Below are positions 32,600-44,145 of a stretch of DNA of 64,000 bases, in pieces. The notes below the pieces were generated by a model. That model saw only the letters and a list, made by a program, of their open reading frames with translations. It was not told the origin of the DNA and did not search any database. Made by a program: the position numbers and the translations under genes. The DNA comes from Actinostola sp. cb2023. Its lineage: Eukaryota > Cnidaria > Anthozoa > Actiniaria > Actinostolidae. The stretch's first letter is position 1. Every line of letters begins with the position of its first letter. Where the stretch lies: contig JAUJYZ010000673.1 in NCBI GenBank assembly GCA_033675265.1, positions 58,542 to 122,541 on the forward strand. The letters are read 5' to 3'.

Positions 32600-33152
32600 C
32601 CAACCAAGGACCCTAAGGACAGAGGAATGCTATTGGTGAATCGGCCGTTGCAAAGCTACAAATCCCTGGCCGGAGGAAAACAAGTTGATGAGGTAAGAGT
32701 GTTACTCGACTCGGGATCCAACAGAGCCTTATCGAGACGTTTGTAATTCAAGCCTATAGCAAAGAAAACGTATTCGTCAAAACATTAGGAGGCAATAAAA
32801 TTAACTCGTAGTGGAGGGAATGTGTTGAATTAGAGCTCCGTCCAGCACGCCTATGAAGTCATGTGATAACTGGCTACCAAGAGAGTTAGGGAAGGTACAA
32901 GTCATTGCCTTACCTAAAGTTTGTGAGAAATTGGAGGACATACAAGTAGATGAAAAACAGTTTCGTCATCTTCAAAGAATGAACCTGGCTGACAAATATC
33001 CTAAAAGCCGAAAGCAAGTCGACATTCTTATTGGAATTGACTACTACCACCAAATTATGAAGGCTCGAACCGTACGAGGCAAGAAGTCTGAGCCGGTTGC
33101 AACCCTCTCCACATTTGGATGGATCTTATCCAGGACCTGTTCCTGGAAGTAA
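32600..33152 (+). pseudogene. BEL/Pao retrotransposon fragment: aspartic protease region
   Basis: A frame around 32,640-32,755 gives a VRVLLDSGSNRAL segment, the active-site motif of retropepsin-like (DUF1758) proteases. After a break, 32,853-33,152 encodes a segment with VDILIGIDYYHQI and STFGWILS, typical of the end of the same domain in BEL/Pao polyproteins. Frames are interrupted by stops, so it is a fossil. It is followed directly by a 35-bp satellite and then, at 35,590, by the reverse transcriptase part of the same type of element. Confidence 0.8.
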
Positions 33153-33184
33153 AGCTCAACCACAAGAACCAAGTTCAAATCACG

Positions 33185-35590
33185 CAGAAGTCATCAACAT
33201 ACAAGTGATGGAATAGCTGAGCAAGTCGTAAACATACAAGTGATGGAATAGCTGAGCAAGTCATAAACATACAAGTGATGGAATAGCTGAGCAAGTCATA
33301 AACATACAAGTGATGGAATAGCTGAGCAAGTCATAAACATACAAGTGATGGAATAGCTGAGCAAGTCATAAACATACAAGTGATGGAATAGCTGAGCAAG
33401 TCATAAACATACAAGTGATGGAATAGCTGAGGAAGTCATAAACATACAAGTGGATGGAATAGCTGAGCAAGTCATAAACATACAAGTGATGGAATAGCTG
33501 AGCAAGTCATCAACATACAAGTGATGGAATAGCTGAGCAAGTCATAAACATACAAGTGATGGAATAGCTGAGCAAGTCATAAACATACAAGTGATGGAAT
33601 AGCTGAGGAAGTCATAAACATACAAGTGATGGAATAGCTGAGCAAGTCATACACATGCAAGTGATGGAATAGCTGAGCAAGTCATAAACAAACAAGTGAT
33701 GGAATAGCTTAGCAAGTCATAAACATACAAGTGATGGAATAGCTGAACAAGTCATAAACATACAAGTGATGGAATAGCTGAACAAGTCATAAACATACAA
33801 GTGATGGAATAGCTGAGCAAGTCATAAACATACAAGTCATGGAATAGCTGAACAAGTCATAAACATACAAGTGATGGAATAGCTGAACAAGTCATAAACA
33901 TACAAGTGATGGAATAGCTGAGCAAGTCATCAACATACAAGTGATGGAATAGCTGAACAAGTCATAAACATACAAGTGATGGAATAGCTGAGCAAGTCAT
34001 AAACATACAAGTGTTGGAATAGCTGAGCAAGTCATAAACATACAAGTGATGGAATAGCTGAACAAGTCATAAACATACAAGTGATGGAATAGCTGAGCAA
34101 GTCATAAACATACAAGTGATGGAATAGCTGAACAAGTCATAAACATACAAGTGATGGAATAGCTGAGCAAGTCATAAACATACAAGTGATGGAATAGCTG
34201 AGGAAGTCATAAACATACAAGTGGATGGAATAGCTGAGCAAGTCATAAACATACAAGTGATGGAATAGCTGAGCAAGTCATCAACATACAAGTGATGGAA
34301 TAGCTGAGCAAGTCATAAACATACAAGTGATGGAATAGCTGAGCAAGTCATAAACATACAAGTGATGGAATAGCTGAGGAAGTCATAAACATACAAGTGA
34401 TGGAATAGCTGAGCAAGTCATACACATGCAAGTGATGGAATAGCTGAGCAAGTCGTAAACATACAAGTGATGGAATAGCTTAGCAAGTCATAAACATACA
34501 AGTGATGGAATAGCTGAACAAGTCATAAACATACAAGTGATGGAATAGCTGAACAAGTCATAAACATACAAGTGATGGAATAGCTGAGCAAGTCATAAAC
34601 ATACAAGTGATGGAATAGCTGAACAAGTCATAAACATACAAGTGATGGAATAGCTGAACAAGTCATAAACATACAAGTGATGGAATAGCTGAGCAAGTCA
34701 TCAACATACAAGTGATGGAATAGCTGAACAAGTCATAAACATACAAGTGATGGAATAGCTGAGCAAGTCATAAACATACAAGTGTTGGAATAGCTGAGCA
34801 AGTCATAAACATACAAGTGATGGAATAGCTGAACAAGTCATAAACATACAAGTGATGGAATAGCTGAGCAAGTCATAAACATACAAGTGATGGAATAGCT
34901 GAACAAGTCATAAACATACAAGTGATGGAATAGCTGAACAAGTCATAAACATACAAGTGATGGAATAGCTGAGCAAGTCATCAACATACAAGTGATGGAA
35001 TAGCTGAACAAGTCATAAACATACAAGTGATGGAATAGCTGAGCAAGTCGTAAACATACAAGTGATCGAATAGCTGAACAAGTCATAAACATACAAGTGA
35101 TGGAATAGCTGAACAAGTCATCAACATAGAAGTGATAGAATAGCTGAGGAAGTCATAAACATACAAGTGATGAAATAGCTGAGCAAGTCATACACATGCA
35201 AGTGATGGAATAGCTGAGCAAGTCATAAACACATAAGTGATGGAATAGCTGAACAAGTCATAAACATACAAGTGATGGAATAGCTGAGGAAGTCATAAAC
35301 ATACAAGTGATGGAATAATAGCTGAGCAAGTCATAAACATACAAGTGATGGAATAATAGCTGAGCAAGTCATAAACATACAAGCGATGGAATAGCTGAAC
35401 AAGTCATAAACATACAAGTGATGGAATAGCTGAGCAAGTCATAAACATACAAGTGATGGAATAGCTGAGCAAGTCAGTCATAAACATACAAGTGATGGAA
35501 TAGCTGAGTAAGTCATATACATACAAGTGATGGAATAGCTGAGCATGTCATAAACATACAAGTGATGTAATTAATAGCTGAGCAAGTCAT
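33185..35590 (+). repeat. 35-bp satellite array inside a BEL/Pao fossil
   Basis: About 68 copies of a 35-bp unit with GTCATAAACATACAAGTGAT and GGAATAGCTGAGCAA. Variant units (gaggaagtc, gaacaagtc, catcaacat, acacatgcaa, a one-base insertion giving gtggatgg) recur in the same order about 771 bp apart (for example gtggatgg at 33,450 and 34,221), so there is a higher-order repeat of 22 units. Many units contain stops in all frames. Confidence 0.95.
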
Positions 35591-35995
35591 GTACAATGAT
35601 AATGACCAGAGCCAGTTGTACTGAGATATCTACCGCTCCATGCAGAAGAGAGAGAACAACTACGAAAACGAGAATAGTCTTTGATGCCAGTGCAAAATAC
35701 AATACAATACTTTTTGACAACTCCCCATGTGGAATTTTCAGTGACAATTTAACAATAAAAATTAAAGGAAACTATGATGAAGATGGCGTGTCACTCAATG
35801 ACTGTTTGTTACCAGGACCTGCACTACAACACGATATCTTGTATCGATACTATTTAAAGGATACAGGAACAATCGTGTCGCGTTGATCAGCTGATCGACA
35901 TTAAAAATATGTTTCTGCAAGTGGTGTTGAACAAAGAAGTCGACCAAGATCTTTATCGTTGTCTTTGGATAAATGTTGATGAAAATGCTTAGACT
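35591..35995 (+). pseudogene. BEL/Pao retrotransposon fragment: reverse transcriptase region
   Basis: 35,596-35,886 encodes TKTRIVFDASAKY and, after a short unrelated insertion, SLNDCLLPGPALQ, which are the conserved start of the BEL/Pao reverse transcriptase. In another frame, about 35,888-35,970 encodes DIKNMFLQVVLN and DLYRCLW, the next RT block. A frameshift therefore lies near 35,880. It continues the element whose protease part is at 32,600-33,152. The catalytic YxDD region is absent. Confidence 0.85.
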
Positions 35996-36284
35996 AACAT
36001 TTGGAATCAATTCAAGTCCTTTAAGTTTCAAGTTCAAGTTTCAAGTTTATTACAAAAGATAACGATTAAATTTACAAATTTAACACCATTCATCCCCTTT
36101 TGGGAACTAGCCGCAGCATAAAGTTGAGTGACACGTGTGATTTCGATACGCATAACTTGTCATCCATGTCATCATGCATCGCCTAGGAGATCAGTGGTTT
36201 TGACGATTCATAACTGATTAACTTTGCTATACAAGAGAAATAGTGTCAGAAATTAATCAAACCCACGATTCGTTGAACTGGAGA
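35996..36284. other. Non-coding interval
   Basis: Starts with a run of overlapping tcaagttt repeats (36,010-36,045). No gene is recognised. Confidence 0.4.
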
Positions 36285-36559
36285 CGTTTAATTCAATCCA
36301 ATACGAAGGAAATCGAAAACCATTCAAGATGTGAAGTCAAACACAGCTTAACCCTATGACACTCATTTGTGAGAAAGATATATAAATTCAAATCACAAAC
36401 ATCACTACCGTCTTGTTGTACAGATGTTTATGGTTTTTTGACAGTTTTTCTCTGTTGTGTGAAACATCAAGTCAAGAACACAGTGTTAGAACCTTACTTT
36501 TCGCTAAAAACTAAAACTATTGTCAAGTAAAATGAATACTAGTATCCTCTCCCTCCCCT

Positions 36560-37070
36560 TTGGAAATTCATTGGAAATTCATTGGAAATTCATTGGAAAT
36601 TCATTGGAAATTCATTGGAAATTAGGATGAGATTCATTGGAAATTCATTGGAAATTCATTGGAAATTAGGATGAGATTCATTGGAAATTAGGATGAAATT
36701 CATTGGAAATTAGGAAATTGATGAAATTCATTGGAAATTAGGATGAAATTCATTGGAAATTAGGATGAAATTCATTGGAAATTAGGATGAAATTCATTGG
36801 AAATTAGGATGAAATTCATTGGAAATTAGGATGAAATTCATTGGAAATTAGGATGAAATTCATTGGAAATTAGGATGAAATTCATTGGAAATTAGGATGA
36901 AATTCATTGGAAATTAGGATGAAATTAGGATGAAATTAGGATGAAATTCATTGGAAATTAGGATGAAATTCATTGGAAATTAGGATGAAAATTCATTGGA
37001 AATTAGGATGAAATTCATTGGAAATTAGGATGAAATTAGGATGAAATTAGGATGAAATTTTGAATTAACC
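36560..37070 (+). repeat. Minisatellite of GGAAATTCATT and GGAAATTAGGATGAAATTCATT units
   Basis: It starts as the same 11-bp repeat as 22,928-23,904 and then shifts to a 22-bp unit that includes AGGATGAAATT. The 11-bp array of segment 1 also ends in aatgaggatgaaattaggat, so each segment amplified a different part of the same seed. Confidence 0.9.
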
Positions 37071-37216
37071 AAGCTGCATGTGGAAATTATTGTTGGAAAC
37101 GACATTTTACGACCGAAAAGTTGTTTTGAAGTATTTTAAAGTGCGTATTTGAGGGTTTTCCATATATATCTTGTAAGACTTCTGAACAAAACGGCAACAA
37201 GTGAGCTCGGTGGTTT

Positions 37217-37232
37217 GGTATTTATTTATTTA
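37217..37232 (-). terminator. Probable polyadenylation signals of the 328-codon gene
   Basis: Overlapping AATAAA copies on the minus strand, in the position equivalent to those near 25,335 in the paralogous segment. Confidence 0.45.
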
Positions 37233-37287
37233 TTCAGTAACTACAAATCTAGCTTATCGCTATTCCTGATTTTCTGATAGCTTATGT

Positions 37288-37607
37288 CCACAGTTCACAA
37301 TCCACAGTCCACAGTCCACAGTCCACAGTCCACAGTCCACAGTCCACAGTCCACAGTCCACAGTCCACAGTCCACAGTCCACAGTCCACAGTCCACAGTC
37401 CACAGTCCACAGTCCACAGTCCACAGTCCACAGTCCACAGTCCACAGTCCACAGTCCACAGTCCACAGTCCACAGTCCACAGTCCACAGTCCACAGTCCA
37501 CAGTCCACAGTCCACAGTCCACAGTCCACAGTCCACAGTCCACAGTCCACAGTCCACAGTCCACAGTCCACAGTCCACAGTCCACAGTCAACATGCACTC
37601 CACAGTC
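37288..37607 (+). repeat. Heptanucleotide repeat (CCACAGT)n
   Basis: About 41 perfect tandem CCACAGT units (37,302-37,589) with degenerate edges. The paralogous 3' region has only two units (about 25,411-25,425), so this is a recent expansion. A 7-bp unit gives long open frames on both strands (98-126 codons) that are not genes. If the transcript extends to the AATAAA signals, the repeat lies within the 3'UTR of the 328-codon gene. Confidence 0.95.
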
Positions 37608-37689
37608 GTTCCTTTGTAATTTTCCTTTCAGGAAAGTCATGGTTTGTGAGTTTTTTAGTGTTTTTTTAAAGATTACTCGTCCGCGCTCC

Positions 37690-38676
37690 TTAGTTTTTGA
37701 TGGATTTCAGGAAACTGCTGAAAAATGAGTTGACTTTGCCACGGCATTCTTTCTCGATGATCTGCTTCTGCTTCTCTAGCCACCTATCGATGTAGTTTTT
37801 GTCTGTACCCTCGGTAGGAATGGCTTCAAAATTAGTTCTCACTGCTGGGAGAACCGCCATAAAGCTTTGACAGTTGGACCTCAGTTCCTTGGCCTTTTTC
37901 TTCATCATCGTATAATGCAGCTTCTTGGGATTTTCCTGGCTTTTCTCTCCCTTCCCAATAAATTGCTGTAACTGGTTTTCCATTATGGAAAAGAACCCGG
38001 CGACTTTTTCCAGGCCACTGATAAACGCCTTCAAGCATGGAATCAGCTCCTCTTTCACCAACAAGGCAGCAGCCTCTTGTAATTTAGCTTGAGCACAACT
38101 AGCAGTTGCTTCTGCCATATCTTTATTTGCAGATGCAAGCAAAAGCGGGGAGGCAATCAAATTAACGCCAGGAATGAACGCAAGGCCTAGCGCCCAATCA
38201 TTTTTGTCTTCGGCGGAAGCTTCAAGCTCTTTTTTCTTTTTGTCGTACTCTTTTTGGAGTTCCGTCAGCTCAAGCATAACTTCCTTGGCTTTGTCTTCTC
38301 TTTGCTTCAGAGGCGTCAGCATGCCTTCATGCATCTTCACGACAATTTCACAAAGCTCTCGGTAGCCTTGAGTTTCTTCCAGTATGTCAGGTAGGTTCTC
38401 CAACCATTCCTCGTAGGCTAAGCCGTCATAGTAATCAAAGTAGTCATCAATGGCCGACACCAATTTCTTGGAGACTGGGAGCATCCCTTTAAGGTAGACC
38501 ATCGCGTCGTTCCTCGTGTCGTCGCGGAGTTGTCGAAACTTTCTAGCAGCTGCAGAATCAGTTCCCACGGCTTTTTCCACGTAAAGCGACCTCATGTAGA
38601 GAGAAAACTTCATCATATCAATAGGCAGTGATTGAAGGGCGTCATTGATATTCAGCAATGCTTTGTCTTCGGCCAT
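37690..38676 (-). CDS. Helical protein with central hydrophobic hairpin, alpha-pore-forming-like, paralogue 2
   Basis: Intact 328-codon frame, ATG to TAA. It aligns along its whole length with paralogue 1 (25,504-26,514), apart from a shorter N-terminus. The five cysteines, the FDYYDGLAYEEWL block and the C-terminal DRWLEKQKQIIEK block are kept. Differences cluster in the hydrophobic hairpin, where paralogue 1 has PFVNIFASPALAASADED and this copy has PGVNLIASPLLLASANKD. There is no signal peptide and no further membrane segment. As for paralogue 1, the architecture suggests an alpha-helical pore-forming-like family, but the function is unproven. A splice acceptor 23 bp upstream of the ATG matches paralogue 1. 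The 3' flank holds the expanded CCACAGT repeat. Confidence 0.8.
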   Translation of the reverse strand: MAEDKALLNINDALQSLPIDMMKFSLYMRSLYVEKAVGTDSAAARKFRQLRDDTRNDAMVYLKGMLPVSKKLVSAIDDYFDYYDGLAYEEWLENLPDILEETQGYRELCEIVVKMHEGMLTPLKQREDKAKEVMLELTELQKEYDKKKKELEASAEDKNDWALGLAFIPGVNLIASPLLLASANKDMAEATASCAQAKLQEAAALLVKEELIPCLKAFISGLEKVAGFFSIMENQLQQFIGKGEKSQENPKKLHYTMMKKKAKELRSNCQSFMAVLPAVRTNFEAIPTEGTDKNYIDRWLEKQKQIIEKECRGKVNSFFSSFLKSIKN

Positions 38677-38698
38677 TGCAGCGTATGGCTTGTTCGTG

Positions 38699-38714
38699 TC
38701 TATGTTAAAAAAAA
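38699..38714 (-). promoter_or_regulatory. Probable 3' splice site of a 5'UTR intron (paralogue 2)
   Basis: The minus strand reads T-rich sequence then AACATAG ending at 38,700, followed by ACACGAACAAGCC and the ATG. It matches the arrangement at 26,532. Confidence 0.5.
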
Positions 38715-38739
38715 TGAGGAAATACTATGAGATTACAAA

Positions 38740-41144
38740 TCTTCCATATTTTTTGTACATTAGAGTCGTTTTCGTGGGAAGGCTACGGTACGGAGTTACG
38801 GTCAAGGTACGGAATCGAAGACATCTATTCCACCAATCACAGCGCGCAAATTAAAATCGTTGCTCGATCAATCAGAATACTTAGACACGGTACGGTCACC
38901 GCACGAACCGTACCATAACTACTTCCCACTCATACCCCCCCCCCCCCCCCCCTCCCCTCGGGTATTTGTAGGACATTTGTCATTATTTTTGGAACTGATC
39001 AAAGCCTTACAAATGCCCCACATACGGGCCGGCTCTGGAACATGAACGTGTACAAATGCCCTACCCACGGGAATGAAAAAAAAGAAGAAAGATACAGGAT
39101 GTTAATGTGTTCCCTGAACAGTCCGGTTCATTACCATTTTTGATAATAGGTGTGACGTCAGAAAATGGCGACCTATGCATTTTATATTGGCCCCTGCATA
39201 TTGGGGTCTTTGTGAAGTTAATATAGTCCCTACCCATAATTATTTGGCAGCTTAGCCAAAATAAAATAAAATAAAATATTAAAAATGAGGCGATTCATTG
39301 TTTTACAGGTATTTACACATGCCTTCTGGGTGAATCTGTAAAATTAAGAATGCTCACATTCCTTCGTGCAGAAAACATTTCCCGCGCCTGAGAATGTTTC
39401 CCGCCTACTTCTTCTCGACCAATCAGAGTGCGCTACCAGAACGCCCACTGAATTTCTTTCATTCTCATTGGTCGAGAAAGAGTTGATTGTCATTGAGATA
39501 CCATGTGATAACAAGTAGATATTTTAATTCTGAGCAACTTTGCTTCAAACAACACAAGACTTGAACCGGTAAGTTGAGTTGCTACTTGCGGATAGCGTAA
39601 TCCTTTTACTGAAATTCAGTCCCTTTTTGTCAGCATATTGCGTTTCTAAAAGGCAAGAAAAGCTAGAAAGTATCTCTGTCTTTTATTATTTTCATTAACA
39701 AGATAGATTTAGAAGTTCAATAATAGTGAAAGTTCGGGTTTACCTCAGTGTACTGAAACCTCACAACTGACGCAATTGCTTTTTTCTCTTCACTGCGCGT
39801 GTATCAACTTACTTCGTTCTAAGTCCTAAAGATCTCTTTGCAGTAGTACTAGTACTGGATTGATAAATCCATATCTCTATGAATTATTGTGGTTATTTTG
39901 AAGATTATCGATTGAGTAGTATGTATGTTTGTATGTAAAGGTTCTTACACCGAGGATCGACCGAAAGTATGGTTTTGTGTCGCGGCAAAACTTGCTTTGC
40001 CATCAGTCAGTCTCAAAGTCTGAAGTTCTATGCTAAGTATTTAGAGTTTATGTTCAAATATTTCAATATATACTTGTTCTTCCATTTGTAAAGGTTTCAT
40101 TTCATTCAAATTGTTTTAAACTATTATTTGTGAGTTACGTTTTTGGAAAGTTGCTGAATTTCAGCGCGCGACTTTTGAGTCTCGATATTCATATAATGTT
40201 CTGGAAAATGAAGGGTTTTCTGAATTACGAAAAGAAAGCAACGTCCAAACTTGTTCAAATCTTTTAAATTAGAGATTTTTTATGACATTGTTGTTGAACA
40301 AGGAAAACAAACGCTAAATGTTGTACCAAAACTTTACTGATAAATAAAATTGTTGTTGAAGGTTCAAATAAAAACATTACTTTTTGAACTCGTGCGCGCC
40401 CGCTATTTATGCAGATTTAATATTTGTTTTTCGCGCGCTTTGAACGCGTACGAGAATTGTAATATTTTAAAACTAAATAACTAACGTTCAGGCTTCATAT
40501 TTTGTTTCTAGACTCGAGACATCGACAGATGAAGAAAACAAGTTAGTAGCACACGACAGACCTCGAGTAAACCAAATGTATCGCATTTTCTAACGTCTCC
40601 ATGTATTTGGCTGTGTTTGTCAACTTCCTCGAGGACTAGTTGTGTTTTTAACCTGGGCGGAAACACGGCGTTCCTAAATCGAATAGGAGCGAACCAAATG
40701 TAGAGTAGTACAAATGAATTATCTTTACTTGTGGTGAATGAAATTGTCATTGTCGCTTCCATGTTCTCGTGTTGTTATGTTTGTTGTGTAGGTGTTCGTT
40801 TGTGCCTGTGACTTACAGACGCCCCTCGTGGCGTGCTTGTTTGTCTTCCTTTTCTCCACTAGGGAGGGGAGAAGGGAAATGAGCCCGTCATGTGGGGCGA
40901 CTGTTGGCTACAGGTCCTACAGGCCTGTGTTCGAGGTGTTTTGTATCATGTGTGTGACTGTTGCCGCTGATGGAGACTTTTTCGTTCTTCCGTATATTTT
41001 GGCTTGTAGTCACAAGTAAAGAGGATTTATTTTATAATTCAGTAATCCAAAATTTACGCAAAAGTTCTGATTAGAATTAGCTAGCTAGGACTAGGAGGGT
41101 ATCCGTGCATCAATTACGGGCCCAGGGATGTTTATTAGAAAAGC
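38740..41144. other. Mostly unique non-coding DNA before the palindrome
   Basis: No gene is recognised. Minor items are the poly-C tract, an (AAAAT)n run at about 39,257-39,276, and a weak inverted pair ttctcgaccaatcagagtg / cattctcattggtcgagaa at 39,411-39,478. Short open frames at 40,508-40,762 and 40,792-41,019 lack domains. Confidence 0.4.
38935..38957 (+). repeat. Poly-C tract
   Basis: Run of 18 C followed by TCCCC. Possible length error region in the assembly. Confidence 0.9.
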
Positions 41145-41452
41145 TACCACTTTAAAGTAGTTGGGTTTATTTATTAGCTTTGACTGGTCAATCGGCCAGG
41201 GTCAATCGGCCAATCAGTTAGTTTAGCTTTCAAATATGTTAGGCCTACGAGGTGGCAACGCTGGACCAACGCTGGAGACAATGGACCTGGATGCAATAAA
41301 TCACGCTCTCAAATTGAGAGACCGAGTAGTTGTAGTCTGAGTCTGTGTCGTTACTTAGATCTAGAGTTTGACCATTATTTTGCGCGGTTCTGGCCAGTCT
41401 ACACACAACGCATTCACCTAAACCACACACTTTTTAGAAAAAATATTTCTTC

Positions 41453-41590
41453 GTTCTTAGGTCTTAGGTCTTAGGTCTTAGGTCTTAGGTCTTAGGTCTT
41501 AGGTCTTAGGTCTTAGGTCTTAGGTCTTAGGTCTTAGGTCTTAGGTCTTAGGTCTTAGGTCTTAGGTCTTAGGTCTTAGGTCTTAGGTTA
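41453..41590 (+). repeat. Heptamer array (TTAGGTC)n, left arm
   Basis: About 19 uniform copies of TTAGGTC. The mirror copy at 63,555-63,690 is irregular. It resembles a degenerate telomere-type repeat, but the metazoan telomere unit is TTAGGG. Confidence 0.95.
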
Positions 41591-42804
41591 TAGGCGCTGG
41601 CCAGGCTGCAACGACATTTACGTTCAGTTACGCACAGTCGGGATTTTTAAAATCGAGGATCGGCAACTGACGTCCACGCCCTTTGTATTGCCAAAATGCA
41701 TGTGAGCATTGTAACGTATAATGAAAGAATAATTGTTCAGTAATCTGATTTAGTTGGTTCATTTTTGCAACTGATGACTGGGACAGTACACCTCCCCTCC
41801 CATGTTTGGTATAATCCTGATTGTGCGTAGCGACGGTAATGGTCTTACTCTAGAGTAGCTCAATCCAAATTTAGTGTACATTCCGATTCATTTTGGCCCG
41901 GCTTAGATTAGATATACTAACACAATCTTGTAAATGCCATGGTGACCCTGGATATCCAATCCCATGGCATTTAACTCTCTTGCAGCCAAGTCTACCAAGA
42001 ACAACCATACTCGGTTGCGACGACGAGACAAGTCGCCTTCAATAGATTATTCATTCACAAGTGGTAGCTTTAGATTAGAAATCGATTTACGATTGAAATT
42101 TGGCTAATTGGCAATTAATGATGTAATTGATGTTTATGAATCTTGTTGACAAATGTTCTTTGCGCTTGAAATTTGTTGACTTTATTTGGGTGAGGATAAA
42201 TTTGACTGACTGTGACGCATTGTTGACTCGTACTTGGTACTGGTCAGTTCTGCGGTTTGGATGAGTTGGTTTTCTTTAGATCATTGTAGTTTTTCTGTAG
42301 TTATTCTTTATTTTCTTTTTCTAAGTACAAACTAGGCATGTGTTTCCGGCACCTGGTCCATCCAGACATCTGTAGCTTCAGTAATAGTTTTCCTGGGATT
42401 GTTATTGAGACATGTGGATGTATGCATGTAGTTAGAATGTAGTTACTTTAGCATCATTTACACTATACAATGTTTTTTTACGGCTACGGTAAAAGTGGTA
42501 CGTGTACCTATTTTACCCAAACCGTACCAAAACATTGTAGTGTAAATGGGAATCTTGTATCCGGCAAAGTGCGTGAATGTGTGTGCACCATAGATATATA
42601 TACTATAATTTTCTTGTACTTCCGGCTTCGAGTGACTGTTCGTTCCGTGAATTGTTTGATCCGAATTCTTGGAATGAGTTTCATTTGTTTTCGCGTTCTG
42701 GATTTTCACAATTATTGATGCGCCCTGTTTGCTATAAAGTACTAACGTTATCCAAACACTGTACCCATGAAACATCTGCTGAAGTTAACGTTGCGTACAT
42801 ATTT

Positions 42805-42911
42805 CGGGTCCCGATTGTTCAAAGAGTGGATAACGCTATCCGTTGGATAAGTCGTAATTAATCCAGTGGATAAGGATTTATCCAACAGACTCTTTGAACA
42901 ATCCGGGCCCG
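42805..42911. mobile_element. 107-bp MITE with ATTGTTCAAAGAGT ends
   Basis: Ends CGGGTCCCGATTGTTCAAAG and CTTTGAACAATCCGGGCCCG, with ggataacgctatcc and ggataaggatttatcc inside. Mirror copy at 62,214-62,320. Confidence 0.8.
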
Positions 42912-43609
42912 ATTTGTATATCAATAGGTATCACATGGTTTTGAGTGCAATCTGGGATTATTTTGAACGAGTTTTTTTCAATAAGTACAACATTGCACTT
43001 TGTGAAAAACACTAGAGCAAATTAATCTCAAATTGAACGAGAAACTTGTGCAAATTACAAATTAACTATATACACTTCATTTAGCCAATCAGAATTTATA
43101 TTTTTTCATGAATAGTATATCGCTAATGTTACATGGGTTCAGTATTTGCACTCTACATTTCGTGTCTTATTAACGTACTTTTTTCTCTTTACAGGTGTTG
43201 TCAACGTTTGCCATGCTAATGGTTTTCTTTTTCAGTTCTACTGACGAAGTATATCGATTTTTCTTCATTTACGTTAACCTCCCAGCTCTTAATAACGAAG
43301 TATTCTTTGTCGTTTCAGGTGTTTGCAACCCTTCATAGATTTGCCTCGAATCGATGTCAACGTGTAATCCCTGAGACGAGAGCCTTCAGTACAGTACTTT
43401 TCAAATCGTTCTGCAACGCTTGAACTTGAATACAATACAAGACAAGGCTAAGGCGCGATCAAGGAGAACGTCGATCAAGACCCTACATCCAACAAAACTT
43501 GATGGTCAATAGACAAAAGCTCTTCAACATGGATGGATCTAGTTTGGTGACCGGGCATAAAATAAACGTTGCTGTCAGTCGTTTTTTTTTCTCTCGTTTC
43601 AGGAGGGGG

Positions 43610-43800
43610 ACATGGGGGCTCGCGGTATTGCGGTATCCGTCGATTTTTTTATGCGATATTACGGTATTTTATATTTCGAGATGCGGTATTGCGGTATCGT
43701 CCTGGTCTGCGGTATGCGGTATTTGGCGATTTTGGCCTACGCGGTATACGGTGAAATTCAAATTTATTTAGCGTATTCCGGTATTCCGGTGGTTTCCAAA
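43610..43800 (+). repeat. Degenerate GCGGTAT-rich tract
   Basis: At least ten gcggtat, gcgatat, gcggtatac or gtattccggtattcc motifs in 190 bp. Mirror copy at about 61,300-61,490. Possibly the core of a non-autonomous element; its boundaries are not resolved. Confidence 0.6.
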
Positions 43801-44145
43801 ACATTACTACTGTAGTTTCAAATTTCAATTTTAGATGTGGTATTACAGTATTATTATCAGCTACCCTCCAACGTCTCCCTCTTTCAGCACCAAAGGTACT
43901 AATGTCCAAATATGGTAGTGTCGAGCCTCGGTTTCGAAGATCGCGCCACTGTTGAGCGATACACCACCTCGGCCGATAAGCTGAAGAAAGAGTTTCTACA
44001 AGCAAGACAGAACCAGCAGAAGCAAATGTGTGGGACACTCCAGTGTGCCCTACGATGTCGCCAACGCCCATCTGCGGCGCCTTACATCGACCCTGGTACT
44101 TGGCAGTCGCCTTGAACTGGAACCGTGTTGGCAAACCAACGGTGC

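Noticed and set aside
33185..35590. Regular 35-bp array as a possible CRISPR array
   Set aside because: Units are directly tandem with no unique spacers, the genome is eukaryotic, and the array sits inside a retrotransposon fossil.
37260..37640. CGLWTVD repeat frames on the minus strand and STVHSPQ frames on the plus strand
   Set aside because: Product of the (CCACAGT)n heptamer, open on both strands. The paralogous site has only two units.
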